DNA of 64,000 nucleotides from Escherichia sp. E1V33. Lineage in GTDB: Bacteria > Pseudomonadota > Gammaproteobacteria > Enterobacterales > Enterobacteriaceae. Under the pieces are notes generated by a model. The model was not told the DNA's origin. It saw only the letters and a program-made list of their open reading frames with translations, and searched no databases. Location: positions 310,001-374,000 of the forward strand of contig NZ_RHJI01000010.1 of the NCBI RefSeq assembly GCF_004211955.1, in the 5' to 3' direction. The translations under genes and the position numbers were made by a program. Numbering within the stretch: position 1 is the first letter of the stretch; each line of letters begins with the position of its first letter. This document shows positions 1 through 9,842 of this stretch, in pieces.

Positions 1-127
1 GAAAATTTCAGGTCGCCATAGTTTAGCGATAATCCGTATGAATGCCATAGGATAAACAATAAATATAATGAATTGTTACATGAACATAGATACCAGCTAC
101 CGCCAAAAATCATATGATTACAAATAG
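1..127. other. Intergenic sequence downstream of ugd
   Basis: AT-rich noncoding DNA after the ugd stop. In E. coli the next gene on this side is normally wzz, the O-antigen chain-length regulator, so this stretch probably carries part of its upstream region. I see no convincing open frame and no strong hairpin with a T-run. Confidence 0.5.
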
Positions 128-1294
128 TTAGTCACTACCGAAAAGATCGCGGGTGTAGACCTTGTCTGCTGCATCTTTAAGCTCTTCTGACATTCGATTA
201 GAGATGATGACATCAGCCTGTTGCTTAAAAGTCGCGAGATCACGTTCCAGACGAGAATTGAAAAACATTTCTTCCTTCATTACCGGTTCATAGATAATCA
301 CTTCTACCCCCTTAGCTTTGATACGCTTCATGATCCCCTGAATGGAAGACGCACGGAAGTTATCTGAACCGCTCTTCATAATTAGGCGATATATCCCTAC
401 AACTTTTGGTTTACGCGACAAGATAGCATCGGCAATAAAGTCTTTGCGAGTACGGTTAGCTTCAACGATCGCAGAAATGATGTTGTTTGGCACAGACTGG
501 TAATTTGCCAGAAGCTGCTTGGTATCTTTCGGCAAACAGTAACCACCGTAACCAAATGATGGATTGTTGTAATGGTTGCCGATACGCGGATCAAGACAAA
601 CACCTTCAATGATTTGACGGCTGTTCAACCCCAGGCTTTCTGCATAACTATCCAACTCGTTGAAGTACGCCACGCGCATGGCAAGGTAAGTATTGGCAAA
701 AAGTTTAATGGCCTCTGCTTCTGTTGAATCAGTAAACAGAATCGGGATATTTTGCTTAATCGCCCCTTCCTGTAATAACGCGGCAAAACGCTGTGCACGT
801 TCAGAACGTTCACCTATCACAATACGGGAAGGATGAAGGTTATCGTAAAGGGCTTTGCCTTCTCGGAGGAATTCAGGGGAGAAGATGATGTTTTCAGTCC
901 TGAATTTTTTTTGCATCGCGGCCGTAAAACCTACCGGAACCGTGGACTTAATAATCATTACTGCATAAGGGTTTATTTCTGTAACATCTTTAATTACAGA
1001 TTCTACGCTAGATGTATTGAAATAATTGGTTTTAGGATCATAGTCGGTCGGGGTTGCGATGATTACATAATCAGCATTACGGTAGGCTTCTTTTTTATCT
1101 AACGTGGCATTAAAACGTATTTTATCTGATTGCAAAAATTGTTGAATTTCTTTATCAACAATAGGAGATATCCGATCATTTAGCATTGCAACGCGAGATG
1201 GTAAAATATCTAATGCTACAACATTATGATTTTGTGCGATTAAGAGCCCATTAGACAGGCCAACATAACCGGTTCCGGAAATGGTGATTTTCAT
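128..1294 (-). CDS. ugd: UDP-glucose 6-dehydrogenase
   Basis: Cytoplasmic enzyme that oxidises UDP-glucose to UDP-glucuronate in two NAD+-dependent steps. The product feeds colanic acid (one glucuronate per repeat) and UDP-Ara4N for lipid A modification. The 388 residues are the usual length. The N-terminal Rossmann motif GTGYVG is visible near residues 7-12, and the catalytic-cysteine motif [10 protein letters not shown] lies near residue 250. The gene stands alone downstream of gnd, separated from it by a terminator, and is in the standard position at the edge of the O-antigen locus. In E. coli it is known to respond to PmrA/PhoP and Rcs regulation, but I did not resolve those sites here. 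Confidence 0.97.
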   Translation of the reverse strand: MKITISGTGYVGLSNGLLIAQNHNVVALDILPSRVAMLNDRISPIVDKEIQQFLQSDKIRFNATLDKKEAYRNADYVIIATPTDYDPKTNYFNTSSVESVIKDVTEINPYAVMIIKSTVPVGFTAAMQKKFRTENIIFSPEFLREGKALYDNLHPSRIVIGERSERAQRFAALLQEGAIKQNIPILFTDSTEAEAIKLFANTYLAMRVAYFNELDSYAESLGLNSRQIIEGVCLDPRIGNHYNNPSFGYGGYCLPKDTKQLLANYQSVPNNIISAIVEANRTRKDFIADAILSRKPKVVGIYRLIMKSGSDNFRASSIQGIMKRIKAKGVEVIIYEPVMKEEMFFNSRLERDLATFKQQADVIISNRMSEELKDAADKVYTRDLFGSD

Positions 1295-1484
1295 TTCATG
1301 CTCTCAGAATTAACTTAACTATGAATCATGATGTTTTTAGCACCCTGATAAGAGTTAAAAGTTTTAACGCCACGATGATGTCTGGTCAACGAAACGAAAA
1401 ACATTTCAGATTTTCTTTATAAGAATAGCTGCTATTTATTAAGTTAGTATTAAGCAATGAAATTAAATCAATAAGATTGATAGC

Positions 1485-1515
1485 AAAAAAAAGCCCGGCG
1501 ATAAATGCCGGGCCT
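1485..1515 (-). terminator. Rho-independent terminator after gnd
   Basis: Read on the minus strand, this is a GC-rich inverted repeat (arms AGGCCCGGC and GCCGGGCTT) with a six-base loop, followed directly by a run of eight T. It lies about 25 bases past the gnd stop and should end transcription from gnd, and perhaps read-through from the O-antigen operon, before ugd. Confidence 0.9.
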
Positions 1516-1539
1516 TAGTTTATTACTGATTAAATCAGA

Positions 1540-2946
1540 TTAATCCAGCCATTCGGTGTGGAATACACCTTCTTTATCAATACGCTTATAGGTATGCGCA
1601 CCGAAATAGTCACGCTGCGCCTGGATCAGGTTTGCAGGCAGTACTGCGGCACGATAGCTGTCATAATAAGCAACCGCTGCAGAGAAGGTAGGTACTGGAA
1701 TGCCGTTCTGCACCGCATAAGCAACAACATCACGCAGAGCTTGCTGGTAATCGTCGGCAATTTTCTTAAAGTATGGGGCTAACAGCAGGTTAGCGATCTG
1801 CGGATTTTCGGCGTAAGCATCCGTGATTTTCTGCAGGAACTGAGCACGAATGATACAACCGGCACGGAAGATCTTCGCGATTTCACCATAATTGAGATCC
1901 CAGTTGTACTCTTCAGACGCCGCACGTAACTGCGAGAAGCCCTGCGCGTAAGAAACAATCTTACCCAGATAAAGCGCACGGCGAACTTTTTCGATAAACT
2001 CTGCTTTATCGCCTGCTGGCTGCGCTTGCGGACCAGACAGTACTTTCGACGCGGCAACGCGTTGCTCTTTCAAAGAAGAGATATAACGAGCAAACACAGA
2101 CTCAGTAATCAGCGACAGCGGTTCGCCGAGATCCAGCGCGCTCTGACTGGTCCATTTACCCGTACCTTTGTTCGCTGCTTCATCCAGGATCACATCAACC
2201 AGGTAGTTACCGCCTTCATCTTTTTTGGTGAAGATGTCTTTAGTGATGTCGATCAGGTAGCTGCTCAATTCACCGTTATTCCACTCGGTAAAGGTCTGTG
2301 CCAGTTCTTCGTTAGAGAGATTCAGACCACCTTTCAGCAGAGAATAGGCTTCAGCAATCAGTTGCATATCACCATATTCAATACCGTTGTGAACCATCTT
2401 CACATAGTGACCTGCGCCATCAGCACCAATATAGGTAACGCACGGTTCGCCATCTTCAGCCACGGCGGCGATTTTTGTCAGGATAGGTGCAACCAGTTCA
2501 TAGGCTTCTTTCTGCCCACCAGGCATAATGGAAGGTCCTTTCAGCGCGCCCTCTTCACCACCGGAAACACCCGTACCGATGAAGTTAAAGCCTTCTGCAG
2601 AAAGCTCGCGGTTACGACGAATGGTATCCTGGAAGAAGGTATTACCACCATCAATGATGATATCGCCTTTATCGAGATATGGTTTCAGGGAATCAATAGC
2701 AGCATCCGTGCCTGCACCTGCTTTCACCATTAACAGGATGCGACGAGGCGTTTCAAGAGATTCAACGAACTCTTTCACCGTATAGTAAGGAACCAGTTTC
2801 TTGCCTGGATTTTCGGCAATCACTTCTTCCGTCTTTTCACGGGAACGGTTGAAAATAGAGACGGTATAACCACGGCTTTCGATGTTGAGCGCAAGGTTGC
2901 GTCCCATCACTGCCATACCGACTACGCCGATCTGTTGCTTTGACAT
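1540..2946 (-). CDS. gnd: 6-phosphogluconate dehydrogenase, decarboxylating
   Basis: Cytoplasmic oxidative pentose-phosphate enzyme that converts 6-phosphogluconate and NADP+ to ribulose 5-phosphate, CO2 and NADPH. The 468 residues are the standard length. The N-terminal dinucleotide fold reads [15 protein letters not shown], and the family signature [14 protein letters not shown] lies near residue 250. The start has a good Shine-Dalgarno sequence (AGGAG). It sits directly beside the O-antigen cluster, which explains why gnd alleles in E. coli are often exchanged together with O-antigen genes. A 111-base gap separates it from wbuC, enough to hold its own promoter. Confidence 0.98.
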   Translation of the reverse strand: MSKQQIGVVGMAVMGRNLALNIESRGYTVSIFNRSREKTEEVIAENPGKKLVPYYTVKEFVESLETPRRILLMVKAGAGTDAAIDSLKPYLDKGDIIIDGGNTFFQDTIRRNRELSAEGFNFIGTGVSGGEEGALKGPSIMPGGQKEAYELVAPILTKIAAVAEDGEPCVTYIGADGAGHYVKMVHNGIEYGDMQLIAEAYSLLKGGLNLSNEELAQTFTEWNNGELSSYLIDITKDIFTKKDEGGNYLVDVILDEAANKGTGKWTSQSALDLGEPLSLITESVFARYISSLKEQRVAASKVLSGPQAQPAGDKAEFIEKVRRALYLGKIVSYAQGFSQLRAASEEYNWDLNYGEIAKIFRAGCIIRAQFLQKITDAYAENPQIANLLLAPYFKKIADDYQQALRDVVAYAVQNGIPVPTFSAAVAYYDSYRAAVLPANLIQAQRDYFGAHTYKRIDKEGVFHTEWLD

Positions 2947-3057
2947 TGTTTACTCCTGTCAGGGGTGGTCACCGCGGGGTTGCGCGGCTTGAAGAAGCTA
3001 AGATGGTAACCCAGCATGTATAGAATAAGATAGAAGAATAAACGGTGGTGTATCGCC

Positions 3058-3465
3058 CTATAACCACTTAGAAAAAGCCTTAGCTTTCAGTGGGTCAAAT
3101 GGCCCCTCCTTTATCTCTAACATAAGGGCTTTTGGTGACAGGCATTTGACACTATGTATATCTCCTGGGGAAAATTCCACGACGCTTATTCCCGTACCGT
3201 CTCCAACAACAAACTTTTTTTGGATCTCACCATTTTGCTCATACAAACAAACTTCTAGTTGCCCTTGCATGACGACAAACATTTCCCACTGATGCGGTAA
3301 CTCATGCCAATGGGGTTCAACATAGCTGTCGCGTACAAATGCAATAAGTAAACGTTGAACCTTTTCCTGATGAGATGCGTGCAATAAATAATGAGCGCGC
3401 AAACGTTCAGAATTTGCTGCAGTGCGAAAAAGTTCATCCAGAATATTGTCATCAACTAAACGCAT
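3058..3465 (-). CDS. wbuC: WbuC family cupin protein, last gene of the O-antigen cluster
   Basis: A 135-residue protein with a small cupin-type beta-barrel. The metal-ligand-like motif EPHWHELPHQWE lies near residues 50-61, and a second cupin motif, FSPGDIHSV, lies near residues 100-108. Proteins of this family occur at the end of several E. coli O-antigen clusters, including O26, but I know of no demonstrated reaction. The start overlaps the end of wbuB by about 10 bases, so the gene is translated as part of the operon. It looks intact, not a decayed remnant. A role in sugar metabolism is possible but not shown by the sequence. Confidence 0.85.
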   Translation of the reverse strand: MRLVDDNILDELFRTAANSERLRAHYLLHASHQEKVQRLLIAFVRDSYVEPHWHELPHQWEMFVVMQGQLEVCLYEQNGEIQKKFVVGDGTGISVVEFSPGDIHSVKCLSPKALMLEIKEGPFDPLKAKAFSKWL

Positions 3466-4664
3466 TCTCCTGCCTCCAGTCGGACTTCGATAGTATGTGC
3501 CGCCGATTCAACCGAAAATTGAGACTTTAACAACACATTAGCGTTCTGACCTAACTGTTTTCTTAAAGCTGAATCACTAAGAAGCAATTGTGCAGATTCA
3601 AACAGTTTATCATCTTCACCATTAACATGAATAAAACCGGCCCTGTGCTTATTAATTATATCCATTAAATCATTGCCGCCATTCACACTCCCAAGGATCG
3701 GGATTGATTGAACCATATACCCTAGTAATTTCCCGGGGAAATTATGCGAAGAATGGCGAGATGAAAGGGAGAATAGGCCAACATCAACTTCAGATAAAAT
3801 TAATTTAAACTCTTCCTGGTTCACTGAAGGTAGATGAGTGAAATTAGTTAAATTCCATTCTGCAGCAAGAGATTTTATCAGGTCAACTTCATCACCCTGC
3901 CCTATAAACAGAAAATGAGCATCATGATAACTCATCATATTACGCGCAAGGCGCATTAAGTTTGCCATATCCTGAGCATGCCCAATATTACCGCCATAGA
4001 AAAAAATAACTTTATCTTTTAGATCGTATTTTTGACGAAGTGAATGATAATCATCGCTGACAGACACAGGAGTCATTGAGGCCCAATTACGTAAAACTTC
4101 GCACGGATAACCTTTATTGGTCTGACGAAATATCTCAAGATTCTTATCAGACATTACCCCTATTCGGTTAGCCTGCTGATATGATTTTTTTTCAAAATAC
4201 CTGAAATATTTTTCAATTGGCGAACCGGCTTTCAACATACCTGCATCAATAACCCACTGTGGAAACATATCCCTTAGGACCAGGTAGCTTGGGCACTGGC
4301 ATCGCTGTTTTATTTTTTTAACCAAGTCTCCCCAAAAAATAGAGGGGGAATAATAAACGACACCATCAAATGTATCATGTTGAATGAGGTGCTTAAATGC
4401 GCGCCATGCACGAAAAGACAAAAGAGTTTCATTTATGGCACGTTTAGCCTTACCTACATCCTTTAAAGGTCCACTTTTGAAACGCCAAACCTTTATACCA
4501 TCAATCATACTAACAGAATAGATTGCTTGTAATGTGATGTCAGGCGTAATTACAGTTACATCATGGCCTCTGCTCAGCAATTCAAGGCCTAACTCATGAA
4601 ACATTTTAGCCCCAACACGTGTGCTATGGGGCAAATAATCATCAATGATTAATGCAAGTTTCAT
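3456..4664 (-). CDS. wbuB: Glycosyltransferase WbuB (probable L-FucNAc transferase)
   Basis: A 402-residue GT-B type transferase of the GT4 kind. It has an N-terminal acceptor domain (LGLELLSRGHDVTVITP near residues 26-42) and a C-terminal donor domain with FFYGGNIGHAQDM and the LFSLSSRHSSHNFPGKLLGYM region. It most likely transfers L-FucNAc from UDP-L-FucNAc to the lipid-linked GlcNAc primer on the cytoplasmic face of the inner membrane. The assignment rests on its place next to the fnl genes, with which it travels in several O-antigen clusters. Its ATG overlaps the fnlC stop (TAATG), implying coupled translation. Confidence 0.87.
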   Translation of the reverse strand: MKLALIIDDYLPHSTRVGAKMFHELGLELLSRGHDVTVITPDITLQAIYSVSMIDGIKVWRFKSGPLKDVGKAKRAINETLLSFRAWRAFKHLIQHDTFDGVVYYSPSIFWGDLVKKIKQRCQCPSYLVLRDMFPQWVIDAGMLKAGSPIEKYFRYFEKKSYQQANRIGVMSDKNLEIFRQTNKGYPCEVLRNWASMTPVSVSDDYHSLRQKYDLKDKVIFFYGGNIGHAQDMANLMRLARNMMSYHDAHFLFIGQGDEVDLIKSLAAEWNLTNFTHLPSVNQEEFKLILSEVDVGLFSLSSRHSSHNFPGKLLGYMVQSIPILGSVNGGNDLMDIINKHRAGFIHVNGEDDKLFESAQLLLSDSALRKQLGQNANVLLKSQFSVESAAHTIEVRLEAGECV

Positions 4665-5794
4665 TAGTATTGTTTCCAGACAACCCGTTTAACGTAGTCA
4701 GTGTATGAATGGATAATACGCACAACTTTATCTGAAACATTTGGCATGCTATAGTCACTGACCTGACGAAGTAAGCGTACTTCTCCACGAGGCTGTGTTG
4801 CAATAATTTCTAATGCCTGTAAAACGCGCTCAGATTCAAGACCGACCATCATTACTGCCCCTTCTTCGAAGCCTTCAGGGCGTTCGTGCGCTTCTCGTAT
4901 ATTGAGTGCAGGGAAGTTCATAATGGAGGACTCTTCTGTAATAGTCCCACTATCCGATAAAACAGCACGTGCATTTTTTTGCAGATGGTTGTAATCGTGA
5001 AATCCTAATGGCTTAAGAAGCAAGATATTTTTATGGAATTGAATACCATTTTCGTTGATGCGGTTACGAGTGCGAGGATGAGTAGAAACGACTACCGGGA
5101 CATCATATTTTTCAGCTACGGTATTAAGTATATTCGCCAGTTTCGCAAGCTGTTTAGGGGTATCAACATTTTCTTCTCTGTGGGCACTTACCACAAAGAA
5201 ATTCCCAGGTGTTAAATTCAGGCGAGAAAGTACATCGGAACCATCAATCTGCGGCATATAATGAGTGAGCACTTCAAACATTGGGCTACCGGTTTTAATA
5301 ATTCTATCGGCTGGTACACCTTCAGCCAGAAGATATTCGCGCGCGATATCACTATATGTCATATTGATATCAGCGGTATGGTCAACTATTTTTCTGTTAG
5401 TTTCTTCCGGTACGCGTTGGTCAAAACAACGATTCCCAGCCTCCATATGGAAGATCGGAATTCTTCGACGCTTTGCTGGTATTGCTGAAATACAGGAGTT
5501 AGTATCACCAAGAACTAACATGGCTTCTGGTTTTTCCTGTTCAAGGACCTCATCAACTTTAATGATAACTTGTCCAATTGTCTCAGCTGCATTTTTACCG
5601 GCGGCATTAAGAAAATAATCAGGTTTGCGAACACCCAAATCTTTGAAAAAAACTTCATTCAATTCATAATCGTAGTTTTGACCAGTATGAACAATAAGGT
5701 GGTCACAATATTCATCTAATTTTGCAAGGACACGCGAGAGTCGAATAATTTCTGGACGAGTCCCAACAACCGACATGACTTTCAATTTTTTCAC
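4664..5794 (-). CDS. fnlC: UDP-L-FucNAc C-2 epimerase FnlC
   Basis: Last enzyme of UDP-N-acetyl-L-fucosamine synthesis, inverting C-2 of the L-talose intermediate. The 376 residues show the WecB-type UDP-HexNAc 2-epimerase fold: [16 protein letters not shown] near the N terminus, [11 protein letters not shown] near residues 36-46, and the C-terminal [10 protein letters not shown] motif. Translation starts at GTG, giving [11 protein letters not shown]; this start overlaps the fnlB stop (GTGA). The family resemblance to WecB explains why such genes are often annotated simply as UDP-GlcNAc 2-epimerase. The fnlA-fnlB context points to the FucNAc pathway instead. Confidence 0.92.
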   Translation of the reverse strand: MKKLKVMSVVGTRPEIIRLSRVLAKLDEYCDHLIVHTGQNYDYELNEVFFKDLGVRKPDYFLNAAGKNAAETIGQVIIKVDEVLEQEKPEAMLVLGDTNSCISAIPAKRRRIPIFHMEAGNRCFDQRVPEETNRKIVDHTADINMTYSDIAREYLLAEGVPADRIIKTGSPMFEVLTHYMPQIDGSDVLSRLNLTPGNFFVVSAHREENVDTPKQLAKLANILNTVAEKYDVPVVVSTHPRTRNRINENGIQFHKNILLLKPLGFHDYNHLQKNARAVLSDSGTITEESSIMNFPALNIREAHERPEGFEEGAVMMVGLESERVLQALEIIATQPRGEVRLLRQVSDYSMPNVSDKVVRIIHSYTDYVKRVVWKQY

Positions 5795-6897
5795 GATAAA
5801 ACTCTCGCTATAGTATCTGGTTCAGAACGATTAAATATTTCATTTGCCCAAAGCATAACAACTAGCTCATCCGAGCCATTATTAGTAATGTCATGCGTCC
5901 ATCCCGGAACTGTTTCAACAATTTTAAAATCATCTGATGAAACATTAAGTTCATATCGTTCACCCGTGACAATATTTTCAAATTTGAAACAAGCACTTCC
6001 TCGGATGACAATAAATTTCTCATTTTTGGAATGATGATAATGACCACCCCGAGTAATTCCTGGATGCGCAGTAAAAAACGAAAACTGGCCCGCGCTTTTC
6101 GTTTTCAATACTTCACAGAATACCCCTCTGTCATCACTATAAGAAGGAACCGTATACGCAAACTGTTCAGGAGAAAGGTAACTTAACCATGTTGAGTACA
6201 ATGCACGAGTGAATCCATTACCTACATCTTCGGTGATTAATGTTTGGCGACTTTCTTTAAATCGATAAATTAATTGTGCCACTTCACCAACAGTAACAGA
6301 ATAAATTGGACCAAATGTCCTGTAACCAGTTTCGTTCGCTCCTTCTAATAGCTTTAATATGTCAGAACAAAAGTCATCTATATACACCAGATTTACAACT
6401 GCTGAAGGATCATTAATTGTAATAGCTTCATCATTTGCAATGCGATGGCAGAAAGTTGCTATAAAGGAGTTATAATTTGGTCGACACCACTTACCGAATA
6501 CATTCGGCAAGCGATAAATATAATATTTAGCGTTTGTCATTTCCCCATACTGCTGAATGATTTTTTCCGCAGCTGCTTTACTCTTTCCATAAGCGTTATC
6601 ACATTCAGCCTGGATGGAAGAACTAAGCATGATAGGAGTATCTTTATTATTTTTTTTCAGAATATCAACAATCTGTTGAGTTAGATTGCTATTCCCCTCT
6701 TCAAATTCACTCTCCTTCACAGGACGATTTACTCCAGCAAGGTGAAAAATGAAATCTGCCTGCTTAAGTCCCTGCTCTAAATCCGCCAAAGAAGAGTTAC
6801 GATCTATCGTAATAAGTTCGTTATATCCAGCTTCCTTAAGGCGGAAAACCAAATTTCGACCGATAAACCCTGCAGCGCCAGTAACTAAAATTTTCAT
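5791..6897 (-). CDS. fnlB: UDP-6-deoxy-L-HexNAc 4-reductase FnlB
   Basis: Second enzyme of the UDP-L-FucNAc pathway. It reduces the 4-keto intermediate from FnlA to the L-talo sugar. It has two domains: an N-terminal NAD(P)-binding epimerase/reductase fold ([14 protein letters not shown] at residues 1-14, [10 protein letters not shown] near residue 108) and a C-terminal cupin-like domain from about residue 260 ([19 protein letters not shown]). I chose the ATG at 6897 because the glycine-rich Rossmann strand begins exactly there, the product is then 368 residues, and the start follows the fnlA stop by one base. The upstream in-frame ATGs lie inside fnlA. Confidence 0.91.
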   Translation of the reverse strand: MKILVTGAAGFIGRNLVFRLKEAGYNELITIDRNSSLADLEQGLKQADFIFHLAGVNRPVKESEFEEGNSNLTQQIVDILKKNNKDTPIMLSSSIQAECDNAYGKSKAAAEKIIQQYGEMTNAKYYIYRLPNVFGKWCRPNYNSFIATFCHRIANDEAITINDPSAVVNLVYIDDFCSDILKLLEGANETGYRTFGPIYSVTVGEVAQLIYRFKESRQTLITEDVGNGFTRALYSTWLSYLSPEQFAYTVPSYSDDRGVFCEVLKTKSAGQFSFFTAHPGITRGGHYHHSKNEKFIVIRGSACFKFENIVTGERYELNVSSDDFKIVETVPGWTHDITNNGSDELVVMLWANEIFNRSEPDTIARVLS

Positions 6898-6898
6898 A

Positions 6899-7933
6899 TT
6901 ATGAATCCAACTCATAATCTTCACCAGAACGAAGTGCCCGGATAAAAGGAAGTTTTAGCAGTAATTTTTTCATTCCCTCAACATCTAATCTCTCAGTATT
7001 ATGAGAGTTATAATCTTCCACTTCCGAGATACGACGGTCACCATGTTCCACATATTTTCCATAGTTCAAATCGCGGAGATCTGGTGGAACACGATAATAA
7101 TCACCCATATCTTCCGCTGCTATCATTTCCTCTCGGCTCAATAATGCTTCGTAAAGTTTTTCCCCGTGTCGAGTTCCAATAACATTGACTGGATGCTCAT
7201 GGACATTTAGCAATTCCTTAAGTGCAATAGCTAATGTTTGAATTGTTGCCGCAGGTGCTTTCTGAACGAAAATGTCACCGTTATTTCCATGCTCGAAGGC
7301 ATAAAGGACCAGATCAACAGCATCCTCAAGCGTCATCATGAAACGAGTCATATTGGGATCGGTAATGGTCAATGGTTTTCCAGATTTGATTAGATCAACA
7401 AATAATGGAATGACCGATCCACGTGAAGCCATTACATTTCCATAACGAGTTCCGCAGATAACTGTTTTTGAACTGTCAAGATTACGTGATTTTGCAACAA
7501 TGACTTTTTCCATCATTGCTTTAGATATGCCCATTGCATTGATAGGATAAACGGCTTTATCGGTACTCAAGCACACTACGCGTTTAATCCCGTTTGCTAT
7601 AGCAGCCTCTAACACATTTTCTGTACCCAGAACATTTGTCTTGACCGCCTCCATAGGATGAAATTCACATGAAGGAACTTGTTTAAGAGCTGCTGCATGA
7701 TACAGAAAATCGGCACCACGTGTAGCATTCAGAACGGAATTATAGTCTCGCACATCACCTATATAAAACTTTAATTTTGAGTTGTTATATTTTTTCCGCA
7801 TATCATCTTGTTTTTTTTCATCCCTGCTAAATATTCGTATTTCTGCAATATCTGTATCTAGAAAACGCTTAAGTACGGCATTACCAAAAGAACCAGTGCC
7901 ACCAGTGATAACGAGTGTTTTATTCTTAAACAT
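6899..7933 (-). CDS. fnlA: UDP-GlcNAc 4,6-dehydratase/epimerase FnlA
   Basis: First committed enzyme of UDP-L-FucNAc synthesis. It dehydrates UDP-GlcNAc at C-4/C-6 and epimerises the ring towards the L-configuration. The 344 residues belong to the extended short-chain dehydrogenase family. Visible motifs are the nucleotide site GGTGSFGNAV near residues 11-20, the STDKAVYP catalytic strand near residue 123, and an INAMGISKAMME segment. The last carries Met instead of the usual Tyr of YxxxK, as is typical for FlaA1/CapD-type 4,6-dehydratases. It heads the fnlABC block, which also occurs in other L-FucNAc-containing O-antigens. Confidence 0.94.
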   Translation of the reverse strand: MFKNKTLVITGGTGSFGNAVLKRFLDTDIAEIRIFSRDEKKQDDMRKKYNNSKLKFYIGDVRDYNSVLNATRGADFLYHAAALKQVPSCEFHPMEAVKTNVLGTENVLEAAIANGIKRVVCLSTDKAVYPINAMGISKAMMEKVIVAKSRNLDSSKTVICGTRYGNVMASRGSVIPLFVDLIKSGKPLTITDPNMTRFMMTLEDAVDLVLYAFEHGNNGDIFVQKAPAATIQTLAIALKELLNVHEHPVNVIGTRHGEKLYEALLSREEMIAAEDMGDYYRVPPDLRDLNYGKYVEHGDRRISEVEDYNSHNTERLDVEGMKKLLLKLPFIRALRSGEDYELDS

Positions 7934-7944
7934 ATTTTCACCTT

Positions 7945-8739
7945 TTACAGATATTTTTTATAGTCGTAATATGAACTTTTCATATAGCCATATTTTGTTT
8001 TAGAAGCAACTTTCGCCAAAGTTGCACTTTCTTCATGATAGACAATGGCATCAGGCTCATAGAAGATTTTTCCATTTACTCCCATTAATTGCCCTGCCAA
8101 ATATGCCTCTTCACCATATAAAAAAACCTTGTCATCTAATTCATCAAAATATTTGAAGAAGGAAGGCATAAGGACATAGCAGGCTCCAATTCCCATATGT
8201 ATATAACCTCTTCCCTGATCAAAAGAATTATTTCTTCCACCTTTCAAATAATTTAAAAACCTACTTCCCCACGTTAAAACTAAAGCAGCAATATAATTTG
8301 AAAAATATATATCATACAAAAACTTCCTAAACTTACTTACTCGTCTACGGCAGTGTGGGTTCTGGTGATAGCCATCCTTTGTAATCACATTCGGAGCAAT
8401 AACTAAAGCATCGTCAGGATATGTAGTTTGTGATATTATTTTCGTAAAATCACTCTCATAAACCAAATCATTATTCCCAACAACTATTGGGTAATCTCTT
8501 GGTAATCCTTTTAGGCCAAGATTCAATCCACCAAAATACCCCAAATTGACATCACTTTTAATTAACCTCACCTTCTCTTTATATTTGGCCTCAATGTCAT
8601 TTAACTTTTTTAATTCTTGCTCATTAGAACAGTTATCGACGACAATTACAAAGCTATCCTTTTCTTGATTAATAACGCTCTTAATTAATGCTTCTGTATA
8701 ATCAGAGTTATTATAATTTACACAGATAAAATAAAACAT
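7945..8739 (-). CDS. wbuA: Glycosyltransferase WbuA (probable rhamnosyltransferase)
   Basis: A 264-residue GT-A transferase of the GT2 type. The N terminus FYFICVNYNNSDYTEALI and the acidic VVDNCS nucleotide-sugar site near residue 35 are typical, followed by NLGYFGGLNLGL, as seen in many rhamnosyltransferases. By elimination it should add L-rhamnose, because the O26 unit needs two transferases after WecA and WbuB is the FucNAc candidate. It is strongly AT-rich and separated from fnlA by 11 bases. The exact linkage cannot be read from the sequence. Confidence 0.83.
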   Translation of the reverse strand: MFYFICVNYNNSDYTEALIKSVINQEKDSFVIVVDNCSNEQELKKLNDIEAKYKEKVRLIKSDVNLGYFGGLNLGLKGLPRDYPIVVGNNDLVYESDFTKIISQTTYPDDALVIAPNVITKDGYHQNPHCRRRVSKFRKFLYDIYFSNYIAALVLTWGSRFLNYLKGGRNNSFDQGRGYIHMGIGACYVLMPSFFKYFDELDDKVFLYGEEAYLAGQLMGVNGKIFYEPDAIVYHEESATLAKVASKTKYGYMKSSYYDYKKYL

Positions 8740-8754
8740 ATATCCTCATAAGTG

Positions 8755-9777
8755 TCATAATGAGTATGGTAACCCAAATACAATGTAATCATAATCGATT
8801 TGGAGTGTATAATATATTGACAATGCCAAAGTGAATAACAGTAGATATGAATAAAGTATATATCTGGTAGGTCTATTTAAATACTGTACTATAGACATCA
8901 TTACTAGATATTTCAATAATAACGCATTTCTAAAAATCCTATTTATTTCGTCGATATATAAAAGCAGCGGTGAAAACACGGAAAGAAATAACAATAGCGA
9001 AAATATTATATCAATCCATTGTTTAGTATGTAAATCAGTTATTATTATTTTTTTTCTGAAGTAATATAACAAAAAAAGATCAAAAAGATAAGGACCTGCC
9101 CATATAACAAGAGAATGAACCTTAATGCCATCTGCTATATATGCATGTAACGTCCTGGTGCTAAATAACAAAATTAATACTTTAATCAAGAGCGGCACTA
9201 CAATAAAAGACAGCACCAGTCCAAAAACCATTAACTTATTATAACCCCTCCAGGTACGAAATTGGATTATTACCCATGCCAATACATAAACAATACCTAA
9301 ACTATGGAAAAGAGGTGCTATAAAGACAAAACAAAGAGAGTTAAATTTACGATCTTTTTCTAACTCGATAAGAGAATTTATGACAAATAAAAAAAGAAAT
9401 GTATTCCTGATTTGAACAATATCAATTGGCATTGGACACAACATGTAAAGTAGCAAACCCAATGCTGTATACTTGCTGTATTGTATTAATCGCAGGAATG
9501 TTATCCCTAGGAATAAACCCAGCAAGCCAATTATGACATCATGGGTTCCGCCGAAATACTTAACTCCATAAATTAACCAGCGATAACCAATCTCGGCATA
9601 AAGTTCATTGACATTAAATATATCAACATACGCTTCGTAGTCTTGATTCTGCCTATTAATGATAAATAAAGTAGTAATAATAAGTACAATAACCAAATTA
9701 CTTAGCTTGCTTGCTTTAGCGTAGTTGAATGCAATAACCCACAAACCTAAAACCATCACAAATATGATGTAATACAT
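8755..9777 (-). CDS. wzy: O-antigen polymerase Wzy
   Basis: A 340-residue, very hydrophobic inner-membrane protein with about ten predicted membrane segments and a larger loop near NRQNQDYEAYVDIF (residues 41-54). It has the length, AT-richness and lack of conserved motifs expected of Wzy, which joins undecaprenyl-linked O units on the periplasmic face. The call rests on topology and on being the only such gene besides wzx in the cluster. The sequence is usually serogroup-specific and so makes a good typing target. The start ATG follows wzx by a 65-base gap. Confidence 0.87.
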   Translation of the reverse strand: MYYIIFVMVLGLWVIAFNYAKASKLSNLVIVLIITTLFIINRQNQDYEAYVDIFNVNELYAEIGYRWLIYGVKYFGGTHDVIIGLLGLFLGITFLRLIQYSKYTALGLLLYMLCPMPIDIVQIRNTFLFLFVINSLIELEKDRKFNSLCFVFIAPLFHSLGIVYVLAWVIIQFRTWRGYNKLMVFGLVLSFIVVPLLIKVLILLFSTRTLHAYIADGIKVHSLVIWAGPYLFDLFLLYYFRKKIIITDLHTKQWIDIIFSLLLFLSVFSPLLLYIDEINRIFRNALLLKYLVMMSIVQYLNRPTRYILYSYLLLFTLALSIYYTLQIDYDYIVFGLPYSL

Positions 9778-9842
9778 TCTTTCCCCGCAATTTATTCAGT
9801 CTATAACCATGATTATTTTGCACTATCAGTTCTTACCGGGAA

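Noticed and set aside
2026-2733. Plus-strand open frame of 235 codons opposite gnd
   Set aside because: Mirror of the gnd coding pattern; no ribosome-binding site or family resemblance.
6898-6924. Longer start for fnlB at 6924
   Set aside because: The extra nine residues lie inside fnlA and precede the Rossmann strand; ATG 6897 fits the domain start.
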